Assembly (NCBI RefSeq): GCF_008831285.2
Contig: NC_045145.1
Location: 20,892,802-20,956,801 of the forward strand
Length of the DNA: 64,000 bases
Reading direction: 5' to 3'
From: Nymphaea colorata
Taxonomy: Eukaryota; Streptophyta; Magnoliopsida; Nymphaeales; Nymphaeaceae
Shown: in pieces, positions 46,897 through 57,100 of the stretch
Numbering within the stretch: position 1 is the stretch's first letter
How the letters are laid out: every line of letters begins with the position of its first letter
The notes under the pieces: model-generated
The model's input: only the letters and a program-made list of their open reading frames with translations
What the model was told of the DNA's origin: nothing
Database searches by the model: none
Position numbers and translations under genes: made by a program

Positions 46897-47793
46897 CTCA
46901 CGTCCTTCTCCTGCTTATTGGTCAAAAGTGTTATCTGTACATGTGTTATTCATGTTGCAGTTATAATATTTATGTACCTGGAATAAGCTTATGAGCACAA
47001 TCGGGCATAAGGGTGCAAATTTAAGCCTCACCGAGTACGCGAAAAATGAAGTTGTTCATTGGTTTACCTCTTATTTTATCTGCAGGTGTAGTTCACCCGC
47101 TCAAGTTTCAAGAAGGAATAAATTCAAGGACTTTTTTTGCTGCTTTTAATTTGCGGTCTTCTGTCTACCCATTCAGGAAAAAGGAGTAAGACGTTAGAGC
47201 GATGGTTCACCCATTATGACGAAACAAATCGCCCGTGATGCTGCATATAAACATGAAACCTTCATATATTATAATCATGTTTATGCTTCCAATCATTCTT
47301 CTGCAAATGGCTTTTGTGCTCTATGGTTTTTTTCAACTTCAATAAGGTTTCAAATCAATCCAAACTATTGTTTTTCTCTCTGCCACCGTCCTAGCCTACT
47401 TAGAGATTGGGTAGGAGAACAGCACACTTATCAATTAAAAGTGTTGTAAATCCATTAATTGCAGTCTATTAATTGCAGTCTAGAGGAACAGCGCTTATTG
47501 AAATAAAACTGATAGCCGGACTTTCACCAGCTTTCTAATTCATCCAACTATGCTACGCCCTTTTCAAGATGATGTCGGAATGATGCCAAGGAAAGTCAAA
47601 AGACAAATTACATGGACTTGCCTGCTCTGTTAGGAACAAGGTGCCAATTTCCCTCCCCATATCTCTCCATGCATTTCCTGAGCAAGTTGTCTTCTTCTTT
47701 GCCCCACGCACCTCTCCTTACGCCGGAACATGCAGAACTGGGGGCCGTTGGCGGAGCCATTAGTGGAGCACCGCGGGCGGTTGGCGGAGCCAT
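43954..47793 (-). CDS. MYB-E: R2R3-MYB transcription factor, anthocyanin-regulator type
   Basis: Exons 47622-47793, 44884-45013 and 43954-44428 give 258 aa. The start ATG ([10 protein letters not shown]) has an in-frame TAA eight codons before it. Intron 1 (2.6 kb, the longest of the set) is GC-AG; intron 2 is GT-AG. R2 has W30, W50 and W70 with SCRLRW intact. The bHLH-contact signature ([20 protein letters not shown]) and ANDV ([11 protein letters not shown]) are intact. The C-terminal motif reads [12 protein letters not shown] 7-residue insertion ([15 protein letters not shown]), shared with MYB-C and absent from A and B, follows. The acidic tail ([23 protein letters not shown]) is complete. 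This is the intact member of the C/E type. Predicted nuclear MYB partner in a MYB-bHLH-WD40 complex. Confidence 0.87.
45525..45890 (+). repeat. Dispersed repeat inserted in MYB-E intron 1
   Basis: Same element and orientation as 32485-32845 in MYB-C. The neighbouring 45240-45520 segment has no counterpart in MYB-C and may be a further insertion. Confidence 0.6.
46833..46893. repeat. (AT)n microsatellite in MYB-E intron 1
   Basis: About 60 bp of pure AT; another shorter tract lies at 46528-46555. Confidence 0.95.
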
Positions 47794-47852
47794 CAGTGGG
47801 GTGCTTTTCTTTTGTTACTTCTCTATATGCCTCGGCCTTTCCTTGATGAATG

Positions 47853-47861
47853 CATATATAG
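47853..47861 (-). promoter_or_regulatory. Putative TATA box of MYB-E
   Basis: CTATATATG on the minus strand, 60 nt before the ATG; identical to the box of MYB-C and preceded by the conserved AAAGAGATGCTGCC block. Confidence 0.6.
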
Positions 47862-48414
47862 ACAACGGCAGCATCTCTTTGAATGTCTGCTTTGGACTAA
47901 AGATGTAAAGTTATATGCCTTTGTAGGTGGATATTATTTTGTTGGTGTATATGCATTCAACGGTCACAGTTAATCATTTGACCTGAGGACCCGAAAACCA
48001 AGCTGGAGTCTCGGATTTACTATTCAAAGCTGTTATAGAAGACGTGTGTATTTTAACACCAATATCACGTTAATTTTAAACATGGTTAACTTTGCGGTCA
48101 TTGAAACTGGATTACTAGGGGCTGAGGTATCAAAATAGTGAGAAGAAAATTCTTTAAAATTACTTTGTTAATTACAAAAGGATTAAAGATTCTATAATCC
48201 TCCCAATCGTTCACCTCTCTCTCTCTCTCTCTTTCTAGGTTTAGCATACGTACTTGTTGATTCTTCTCCTTTGCCTGCCTTTTGCGTGCCTGCTGAAATT
48301 TGCCAAAAACCACACAGGTAGAGAAACTTTGTCGCTTGCATTGCCCGGTTGGCCCGATTTTGGACACGGGTGCGTCCTTGCAAATACATGCATTCTTTCC
48401 CTTAATATTAAAAG

Positions 48415-48560
48415 GAACAAGTGCCCCAGAGAGACTGTGGCTGAATTTATAGGTAGTTGGTCACTTGTTCAAACCTCACAGCTTTCAAATGTGGAAATAT
48501 GCCCCTTGGCTAATGGTTTTTATGGGTTTTACGCTTCGGAGGAGCGATAAACTCTCTTAG
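48415..48560. repeat. SINE-like (tRNA-derived) repeat, unit E copy
   Basis: GACTGTGGCTGAATTTATAG is in the box A position and TTGTTCAAACCTCAC is a good box B. The downstream part has GGTTTTTATGGGTTTTACGC and TTCGGAGGAGCG, a tail style seen in plant tRNA-derived SINEs. Confidence 0.4.
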
Positions 48561-48596
48561 ACCATGCTTGTCCTTTCCAAGTTAAAAACACACACA

Positions 48597-48631
<35 letters not shown>

Positions 48632-49735
48632 ACCCTCGGCAAATCTTGTGGATGTTCTGAACTTTGCATTGCATGGTTAAAACCTATATATGTAGGTACA
48701 TATCGAACTAATAAGGGAGCAGAGAATTTAAGCCTGTGGTTTCAAACGAGATGTGGACCTGTCAGTAGCATTGGATACTTGTTCCACAATCAGGGTCATT
48801 TATTTTCTCATTGATATTAATTGATTTTTGAATTGGGACATAAGGAAATGTGCTCGACAAGAGGATTTCCAAACAACAGTGGATTGGGTCAGCTATTTAC
48901 TTCAAAATATAAGTGCATGAGCCCGAGAGACTAGAGAAAGTTGAAGCCCACGGTACCCAGTAAAAAAGGGAATGACATTTTGGTAATTTGTTTAAAAGAA
49001 ATGTTTTCTATAGTCTTTTTACTTTTTCTTATTTTTAATTTTGTCTTTACAAAAAGTTTGTTTCAATTATGAAGTAACGATATTTTAGTCAGTATTGGTT
49101 ACGAATATTGATTACGAAAATTTGTGCACCCGTATGTCATATACAACCAAGTTCACCCAAAGACACCAAGACAAAACACAGAAAGAGCCAAAATGCTGAA
49201 AAGCTGGTTAGCTGCAGCTTAGATTGGAGACGTGGTTATGTGCACCGTGCGTTACGTGCACCGCTTTGTATGGTGCACATCCATAAGGGCACAACTTCTG
49301 TCTCATTAGCCCACTTTCATTGGAACCTTGATCCAATTTGAAGGGTACGTGTCATGCACATGAACCTATGCACAATGCAAAGCTTCACTTAAACTGGAGT
49401 GAATAAGAAGCGACAAACCTAAGTGTTGGACCACTTGGCCCAATTGCCATCGTGTCAAGGCCCGATCTGCCCGATCTGCCAAATTGAGGGCTTCAAATCT
49501 ATTCTCCTTATCCCAAGAACTCTCTTGGTCAGTGTTTATCATCATTCTTGGAGGTTGTCATGCTAACTTTACCTGGTGCCATTCATTTGAGGCCAGGGAT
49601 GGGATGATGCTAACAGTGCAACTGGCTACCATGACCCCCCTTAAGCTTTGAAAAAAATCAAATTTTACTATATAAATTTTACAAAAATTTTCTCTTGGCC
49701 CCGATAAAAAATTTAAAAATTATTTAGTAACATTT
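48561..49735. other. Distal upstream region of MYB-E, no gene recognised
   Basis: It contains an AT tract (48600-48628), blocks homologous to units C and D (48700-48850), a T-rich dispersed repeat (48970-49130) and a GTGCACCGTGCGTTACGTGC segment. A degraded GGGATGGGATGATGC / CTCTTGGCCCC region at 49600-49700 resembles the hAT-like MITE family. Confidence 0.45.
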
Positions 49736-50390
49736 TCAAGTAAAATTTTTGGCATTGCTACTGTAACACTCTCGAAGTTTAGTCCTGTATCGAATATTGT
49801 GAGGAATCTTCAAAGACTTATAAAGGGAAGTCATTAACAAGATTATTGATCTGGTTTCTATCTTTTGTGGAGTTGAAACTGAAACTGCTAAGGAGCCGTT
49901 TAGGCTCCGTTGAATTCGGAGCTCAAACTCAAAAGTAGGTCGAGTTGTTACAGCTACTGGCATCAACCCACTTGTGTCCATCGAGTAGAACAAATGTACT
50001 AGTTGATGTACATTGGAATCCCAAGAAAGTGGTAGATGGCTTTTTCCATTAAGTCTAACCTTTCTTTTTTATTTTTTGCTTCTATCCCAAGGGTCAGTAC
50101 CTCGCTTGACTTGATTAGTGCTTTGGCGATTCTTTTTGCAAAACCATCGAACCATGGAGATTGGTCGATTGCTACAAAAGACGCTATCGCCTGAGGAAAC
50201 AGAGGCACTGAGGGAGGCGGCTTGTTCTCTGGAAAGGGCGATGGCCAAGAAGAGGACAGTGAGCGATGAACTAAAAGAAGGAAGAAGGAGAGAGAGGAGC
50301 TTTGACACTGTGGTGGTTCTTTGGCATGTTCCTACGCATAAAAACTACTGCTTCAGACATGTTGCGTCTTCATGGGGCCATTGGTAGTTT
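49736..50390. other. Coding-like but unassigned segment
   Basis: Open frames exist on both strands. The minus frame (49999-50208) includes KSSEVLTLGIEAKNKKERLD. The plus frame (50154-50330) reads MEIGRLLQKTLSPEETEALR, then LERAMAKKRTVSDELKEG, with an amphipathic, charged composition. Neither is recognised; they cannot both be genes, and no splice partners are evident. It may be a captured gene fragment. Confidence 0.2.
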
Positions 50391-50767
50391 GCTCAAGTAC
50401 TCCAGCCACTTCAGGAAACAACTTATACATTATGTAAAAAAGAAAAATTTTATTGAAAAACAACACTTTAGAAGCATTGAGGCATTACCTGATCTCTTAT
50501 ATCCCAAACAATTTTCTTTTAAACAGTTTGGTGTGAAATTCAAGGCTAAACTTTTAGTACAACAAAAAGAATTTATCTGCTACGACCACTGCTTAGAACA
50601 AGGGTCGTAGCGAACGATACTCTGCTCCTCCATCTCCCAACCTATTTGATTTCTCCCCATGAATAGCCCGCGAACGTCTTTATGTCTCCTGCCCAGCAAA
50701 TGAGGGAAGAAGACTCTCGCAGCAAGAACTCATGGAGATTAGCAGTCGCAGGAGTTAGACCACTGTG

Positions 50768-50966
50768 CAGGGGCGGAGGGGGGGGGTTCACCTAGGCCGT
50801 GGCCCGCCTCAAACTAGCTGGAAAAAAAAATTTACATTAGAAAAATAAAAAAAACTTAATTGTTCAATGTATTTTTTTTTTTTACTTAGGTTCAGTTTGG
50901 CCCTACCCAAATTTGAGGTTGGATTATTTGGCCCGTCCCTAAACGCAATCCTGGCTGGCTCCCCTC
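50768..50966. mobile_element. hAT-like MITE, inverted relative to the 59.5 kb copy
   Basis: The left end is CAGGGGCGGAGG. The right end has CCTGGCTGGCTCCCCTC. Flanking octamers are CCACTGTG and CTACCGTG (6/8 match). Its reverse complement aligns with 59478-59672 through GGCGGGCCACGGCCTAGG, TACATTGAACAATTAA and CCAGGATT. Confidence 0.55.
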
Positions 50967-50974
50967 CTACCGTG

Positions 50975-52015
50975 AAAAATATCTTTGTCAATGGTAAACT
51001 AATTTATTGGCAACAACAAACATCCAAGCCAATAACCATGTTTGTTGTCGTGCTTGTTTTGACAAAGCTGGTTATATGCTCCCACCTATTTTCCCATACA
51101 TCCTACACAAACCTGAATCCTTGACACCTACCAGTAAGAATGAGTCATGGCCCCTTTGAAAGTGGGTTGGGAAACACATGTCCCGCACTAGGAGCTGTGC
51201 ATGGTGCACCCCGGTGCACGTAACTGCCTCTTTTGGTTCAAAGTAAATTGCAAGTTAATGGTGATGTATAAGCACAAGAAGTGACGGCTACTGGTTGGGA
51301 CTGTTTCGTCTAACAAACAAGGGTTCCTCCAGTTACGTACGTTGCGTATAAGAATAACATGTTGGTGCACCCACCATATGAGGGAGAGGGTTTGGGCAGT
51401 GAGCGAGACTAGTATGGTCAATGCACCAAGAAAGGGAGGGAGATTATTAAGTTGAGTTTAAGGAATTAATTTAACCGTTTACATGTACTTAAGAAAATAA
51501 ATTGGATTAGGCACATAATTTAGCTCTTTGTAAATTACCATAGTTACTTTGTTTATAATAATATATGCTAAAAACAGAGCAATATTTTTGAGTGAATGAG
51601 TATCACTCACCCATCATTTGCCTCTAGGATCCAAGGCTTGAAAGTGAAGAGGAGGAGGATCATATATATGTCATAAAAGTAAATATAAAAAACTTGACAA
51701 AAAAAAATTAATCAAAGTTGTTGCACTTTCACTTTATTTAATTGGCAAATATGACCGGATTCTGTATCAAATTTATCGAACGGAAAGGACCCGTAATGCT
51801 TATATTTTCTTTGTTTCTTGCCCCCATTATTTTTTTTTTTTTCTTTGTCACAAGCGATCCAAAATAGCAAACGATAGTCTTACACAAATTAGACCAACTG
51901 GAACCGGATCCCTGATTAGCAAGCTGACCGACAATGCTTAGTGATATCAGATCAAGATGAACAATATTGTAATCGCTATAGACCCCACATAGGAATGTTA
52001 ATTAGTTAATTGGAT
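50975..52015. other. Right end of the duplicated array, no gene recognised
   Basis: Blocks match unit B and unit D distal ends. GCAAGTTAATGGTGATGTAT at 51250 resembles 41637 and 28178. GGAACCGGATCC at 51901 is the last block shared with the other units. Confidence 0.5.
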
Positions 52016-52400
52016 TTGAACCGGACTTGCTCTTAAGTATATCCACTTTTTCACATATTCACATATTTGGATTCAAATGTGAATGAAAAAAAGTCATATC
52101 TGATTCCAAATTTGAAATCCAGATTCAAATCTGAATCCAATATGAATCTGATATTTAAATTCAGATCTAAATCTGAATCCGAATTTTAAACCCGCTTCAC
52201 CTGAATTCCAAAATGTATGGGCATTGGATGTAGGATTTAAAACTAAATCAGATCCGAATTTGATCAGACGTTTCTGTATATTTGAATCTGAATTTGAAAC
52301 CAAATGGATGTCATTTCTTGAATCTGAATCTGATCTGATTGTTAATCAGATATTTTAAATTTTGAATGCTTCAATCGAATATTTAATCAAAATCAGAGAT
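52016..52400. repeat. Degenerate GAATCTGA/TTCAGATT array
   Basis: Words such as AAATCTGAATCC, ATGAATCTGATA and TTTGAATCTGAATTTG recur in irregular order over nearly 400 bp. Relatives occur at 38930-39020 and, briefly, 62615-62690. Confidence 0.6.
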
Positions 52401-52901
52401 GTTGACATCCCTAACCCTAAAAGACAAGAACATGATAAGGGAGAAAGCAGTAAAGGACTACGTGGTTCAACTTCAACATTTAGAAGGCTTGCGGCCATTG
52501 AAGCACCATTTAACTCTTTCGTTTGTTAGTACTATTTTTGTATACAGGATGATATGTTGGATCATTATGCTGGATCATGAATCAGAAGTTGCCAGGATGA
52601 TTTGCATTCAATCAAGTGGTTTTAAGTTATTTGGAATGTGATTTACATAGCTTGCTTAACTCAATCAAAGGTTTGAATTGCATTGTGTTGTGTAAGAAAG
52701 AAAAAAAAACTACTAAATGTTTATTAGAATCGTATACTCTTCATATTTTGGTGAGAACATTCAATATTATATTCAAACTTGATTGGTGGTTGGGTACAAT
52801 TTGTCTTAGCGAACCCACCACTTTGTTCCCTACTCAAGTGTATAGGAGTAACCCCCCAACATGATTTCCATAATGACAAGCATCTCCTTGTAGATCGGAG
52901 T

Positions 52902-52973
52902 TCATATTACTAGCAAAGTCAAACTAATAACGACACACATAAGGAGAGACACATATCGAGCATTGGAACTCAT
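52902..52973 (-). pseudogene. Stranded neprosin-family exon 1 (signal peptide only)
   Basis: The frame MSSNARYVSLLMCVVISL ends at a TGA after 23 codons. It aligns with exon 1 of the intact neprosin gene (MSSSTQYVCLLACIAV). Upstream sequence is also homologous over about 450 bp (52.97-53.42 kb with 58.31-58.78 kb), including the TATA box. No exons 2-7 follow on the minus strand below 52.9 kb. It is the remains of a duplication that carried the promoter and signal-peptide exon. Confidence 0.7.
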
Positions 52974-53030
52974 TCTTGGGGCTTGGAGCCTTCTTGAATC
53001 TATATTGAAATACAAAAATAAGTTGAGTGA

Positions 53031-53037
53031 TTTATAG
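53031..53037 (-). promoter_or_regulatory. TATA box of the stranded neprosin copy
   Basis: CTATAAA on the minus strand, 58 nt upstream of the ATG at 52973, at the place of the TATA box of the intact gene. Confidence 0.5.
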
Positions 53038-54114
53038 TACATGAATTTGATATTTTTGGGAAGGAGGTATTTGATAAGTAAACATATTAGAGTTGATGGA
53101 CAAATATTAATGCAAATCTTTTCTTTTTGGAAATGAAGAGAGTTGCCCACTTTAGTCCACTCCAGATTTTGACATCTCCATTCATTTAGTATAATAATCG
53201 ATACCATCCTTTTTAATTTGTTTCACATATCTTTCATGGGTAATGCCAATTTAATTTCAAACTTAACTAATAAAGAAAAGTTTGGGAACAAAAGTTTAGC
53301 AAGGATTTTGGTCAGCAAATAAATATTTCTAGTTGGAATCCGTTGGATGCGGAAAGAATTATGTTAAGTTTCAAATTGTTGTTGTGTTGAATCAGAATTC
53401 GATTCTTTTCCTAGTTCAAATCATATATCACATACAAGCATATGAACAGAGAAAGACAACAATATATATATTTATTTATTTATTTATTTATTTAACATGG
53501 TGATCGTATGTGTGTTAGAAGTTGGGTCACTACTATTCATTGAATATTGTAATTCTAGTTTATTATTTACAAAGTGTCCTCAATTACAATGTTTGAATTG
53601 CAAAACTTGTTGAGTACGAAAGAAAAAACTGCTAAATGTGTGTATACGAGTTGGATATCCATATTCCATGAGAACATTCAATATCATATTCAAACTTCAT
53701 TACCGACTGAATGTGAATTTTCTTAGCAAATCGAACTCTTTGGATTCATATGTATTCAAGTAAAATGTCAAATTGATACATTTGTTCCCCACCCAAGTGC
53801 TCCACCTAAGATTTGGAGAACTTACAAACTCGATGGCTGCAATGATCAGCAGTTCCTTGTGGATGGAAGCTATTGCTAGTAATTGAATTAGTCATAAATA
53901 TGTAGTAGCTATCAAGGCGAAGCCAGCGAGCTACTAGGTCTGTCATACCTCAAAATTCACCTCATCAATAGTGCAATGCACACAACATAATCTTGCAAAC
54001 AAGAGGCTTTTGTTAATGATAAATGAATGAATGATAATCACTATCTTTCAAGCAATTCATACAATAAAATTCGAAAAGGAAAAGGAAGAGGAACATAGGC
54101 AACAATTTAAATGG

Positions 54115-57100
54115 TTAAGGACATTTTTCCCTGTCATACCCAGGCCCGCCCACAGTTATGTAGCTGCCCAAATTGTCATCTTTCCAAAGAGTCACATCAT
54201 AGCACATTGGGTTTGTTGCAAAGGTGTTAAGCTCATTGGGTGCATCATATAATCTGCCTTGGGAGTCGAATAAGCCCATCCCTATCACATAGGCGGCTTT
54301 TCCTATTCCTTCACTTGAGAAATGACCGCTGCCCATTTGAGTAGACGTGTGCCTTCCCGTCTTCTCATGGTTTACTATCTCTCCTCCCCATCTCACCATG
54401 GTTGCGAAGGGAAAGCTATCAAGGTAATTACTACGTGGCCAAAATCCGACCTCTGATTCTGAGACTGAAAGTTCCCAGTCTCCAGCATCATTCTATTCAC
54501 CAAGAAAATGCATTAGTAATCAATAGTGTATAGCTTAATTTTCTCAATTTGCAGTACTGAGTTTCAATTATTTATAGTAGGCAAACTCGTGATTTAGACT
54601 CGGATCGAGATATGATTGGGTCATTGGATCAGTGACTTTACTCGTCGACTCGATCAAGTACTTAAATAACCATAACGTAAATTACTGCAGCTGAATCAAG
54701 CGAGTTTGGGCCTAGTCAGGAGCGAGTCGGGCTGAGGTAGAGGCAAGTCTGGCCAAACCTTGACTCATGATTGGTTTTTTTGGCGATCTGAGCTGACTCG
54801 GGCAATTCTTGAATCTGTGAATTTGCCAACTATGCAATGCTCTGTTTCCATAATGTTCAGTTTGTAACGTTTGATCCATATTTTAGCACAACTAGAATAT
54901 TAAAATATCATAACTATGTCATAGTCTTGTCATTATATAGCTTGGGGCTCTAGGCTCAACTGTGGTGAAAATGACTTGGTACAAGGCTAGCTACCAACTT
55001 CTATCAGCCACGCAATTGTTAATTGAGACTGTTTAGTTAACCAAATCGGCTGACTTGGGCCGTAGTTGCTAATAGAACTTGTGTCTAGTAAAAAAATATT
55101 TTTTATGTTTAACCAAAGATTATTATATAATCACTGATATAGGCCCAAATACATTAGTTTGGTTTGACTAATAAGTAATTGCATCGTTAATTTAAAAACA
55201 GCAGGGCTTGTAATCAATATTGGTATCTTTTTCTTGGGTTCAATCAAGATCTACTCTTAGTTTACTTGTATCTACTGATATACATGCAAAAAAAATACTT
55301 TTTATGTTTAATCAAAGATTATTCTAAAATCACTGATATAGGCTCAAATACATTAGTTTGGATTGACTTGTAAGTAATTGCATCATTAATTTGAAAACAA
55401 TAGGGCTTGCAATCAATATTGGTAGCTTTTTCTTAGGTTCAATCAAGATCTACTCTTAGTTTAAAGTATTCGCACATAAACATACAAGCACACAGAGAAA
55501 CAACTTCTCCACTTTAAATAGGGTGTGAAGGAGAACATGTACCCTTTGAATCTTGATGTCTGCCGCTCCTTGATCCCCATCGAAACTTGAGATAGGTGTC
55601 AATTCCATACCAAAGGGAACATCATCACTCTGTCTTACGAACCTCAACCTATTGTTTCTGAATGGTTTTTTACCCGTGTCTCCATAAAGCGACGTCTGAT
55701 AGGAATTATTCTGTTGAAACAAAGAAATTTAATAATTACTTGTTGATGATTTACTATAATTATTTTTACTACTGGTGACAATATGAGGAATTGTAGGTAA
55801 ACAATTACCGTTGTAAAGAAAAAAAACCGTGTGGAATGATCTCCAAATATCGAAGGTTGCACCTTCATCATTGCCAGAAAGTAGAATGATTAAATCAACC
55901 GATATAAAATGAAACAAGGCAAACAAGTAAACTACTCTATTTATCAAAAGAAGTGACTTATCACTTCTTTGATTTGGATGAAGGAAGCAAACATACCATA
56001 TAACCGGCTTCAACTGTTTCAATGTTAGCCTCAGTGTCCGAGATCGTAGTTCTTCTGACGACCCATATTTGCATCAAACTCATCTCATCACGGTCCTCAA
56101 GAATGGGTTGCCAAATATTAAAAGTCCCTTGGCCTCCTCTATATTCTCCATCGTCTACATGTGCTAATGCATGCTACAATTCATATACATGTCAAAAAAG
56201 AGCAGCACATTACTAAAGTCATGCTATTTCGAGCGATATCAGAATCGAAATATTAAATTAAGGTGAGCATAAAAGTTCATTCAAACCACTTGTATTGAGT
56301 GTTGATTATTCAATAACTATACAGTGAAGAAAAACAAGATATAAGTAAACATAGATATCAAACCTCGTGTTGAGTCGGATCATCCAGTGGCTCTATATTG
56401 TTGGATTCAGAAAAGAACTTAGCACGTGATCTGGTAAAACTATCAAGAGCACTGTAATTAAGAGGCCCTGCTTTGGTGGCCTTGAGAAATGAAACACTTC
56501 CCGGTGGGCAACTCCACCTTCGTGGTCCGACTCCTCCCAACTTTTCATTCACCGGTTCATGGAATTTACTTTCTGCTTTTCTTGCTTTCATCTGTAGACA
56601 CATTTCGATTAACAAATGTTACCCATACATCAATATATCTTTGAATAATTTTTGCTTCACATAGAATGCAAGACCTTAGTTGGTGGAAGCATAACTTGTT
56701 TTACTAGTCATGGTGCAGTGTGCAAGCAAGACATTTTTTGGAAAAACTCAAACCTAATGCAGATGGAAAATTATATACATGTAATTGAATTAAAGTATAC
56801 CATCAAAAGTGAACTTGGTTCTTTTTTCTACACTAAGCTTAGACTTTGTGACAAAAACTCAAGTTGGAGAGAAAATAGTGACTGCACAATCAAGTCAATG
56901 GAAAGTGAAGCCATTTTTGGAAACCAAGTGGTTGAAATATTCTTTCTTAAACCTTCACCAACATAAAATATTCACTAATATTCTCTACATCTAGAAAATA
57001 AAGTAAACAAAGAGAAACATACTTTGGAATTTTCTCTTATATAAGGATCCTCCATGGCAGGTTGACTGTAAAAATCCACGCAGTCGATCACGTCTCCATT

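Larger units (their letters stand above)
52648..53893. repeat. Diverged direct duplication of ~280-bp blocks
   Basis: 52648-52925 and 53578-53893 match in order: GGTTTGAATTGCA / TGTTTGAATTGCA, AAACTGCTAAATGTG-like, GAGAACATTCAATAT(C/T)ATATTCAAACTT, and TGTTCCC..ACTCAAGTG / CCCAAGTG. They flank the stranded neprosin exon 1. Confidence 0.65.
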
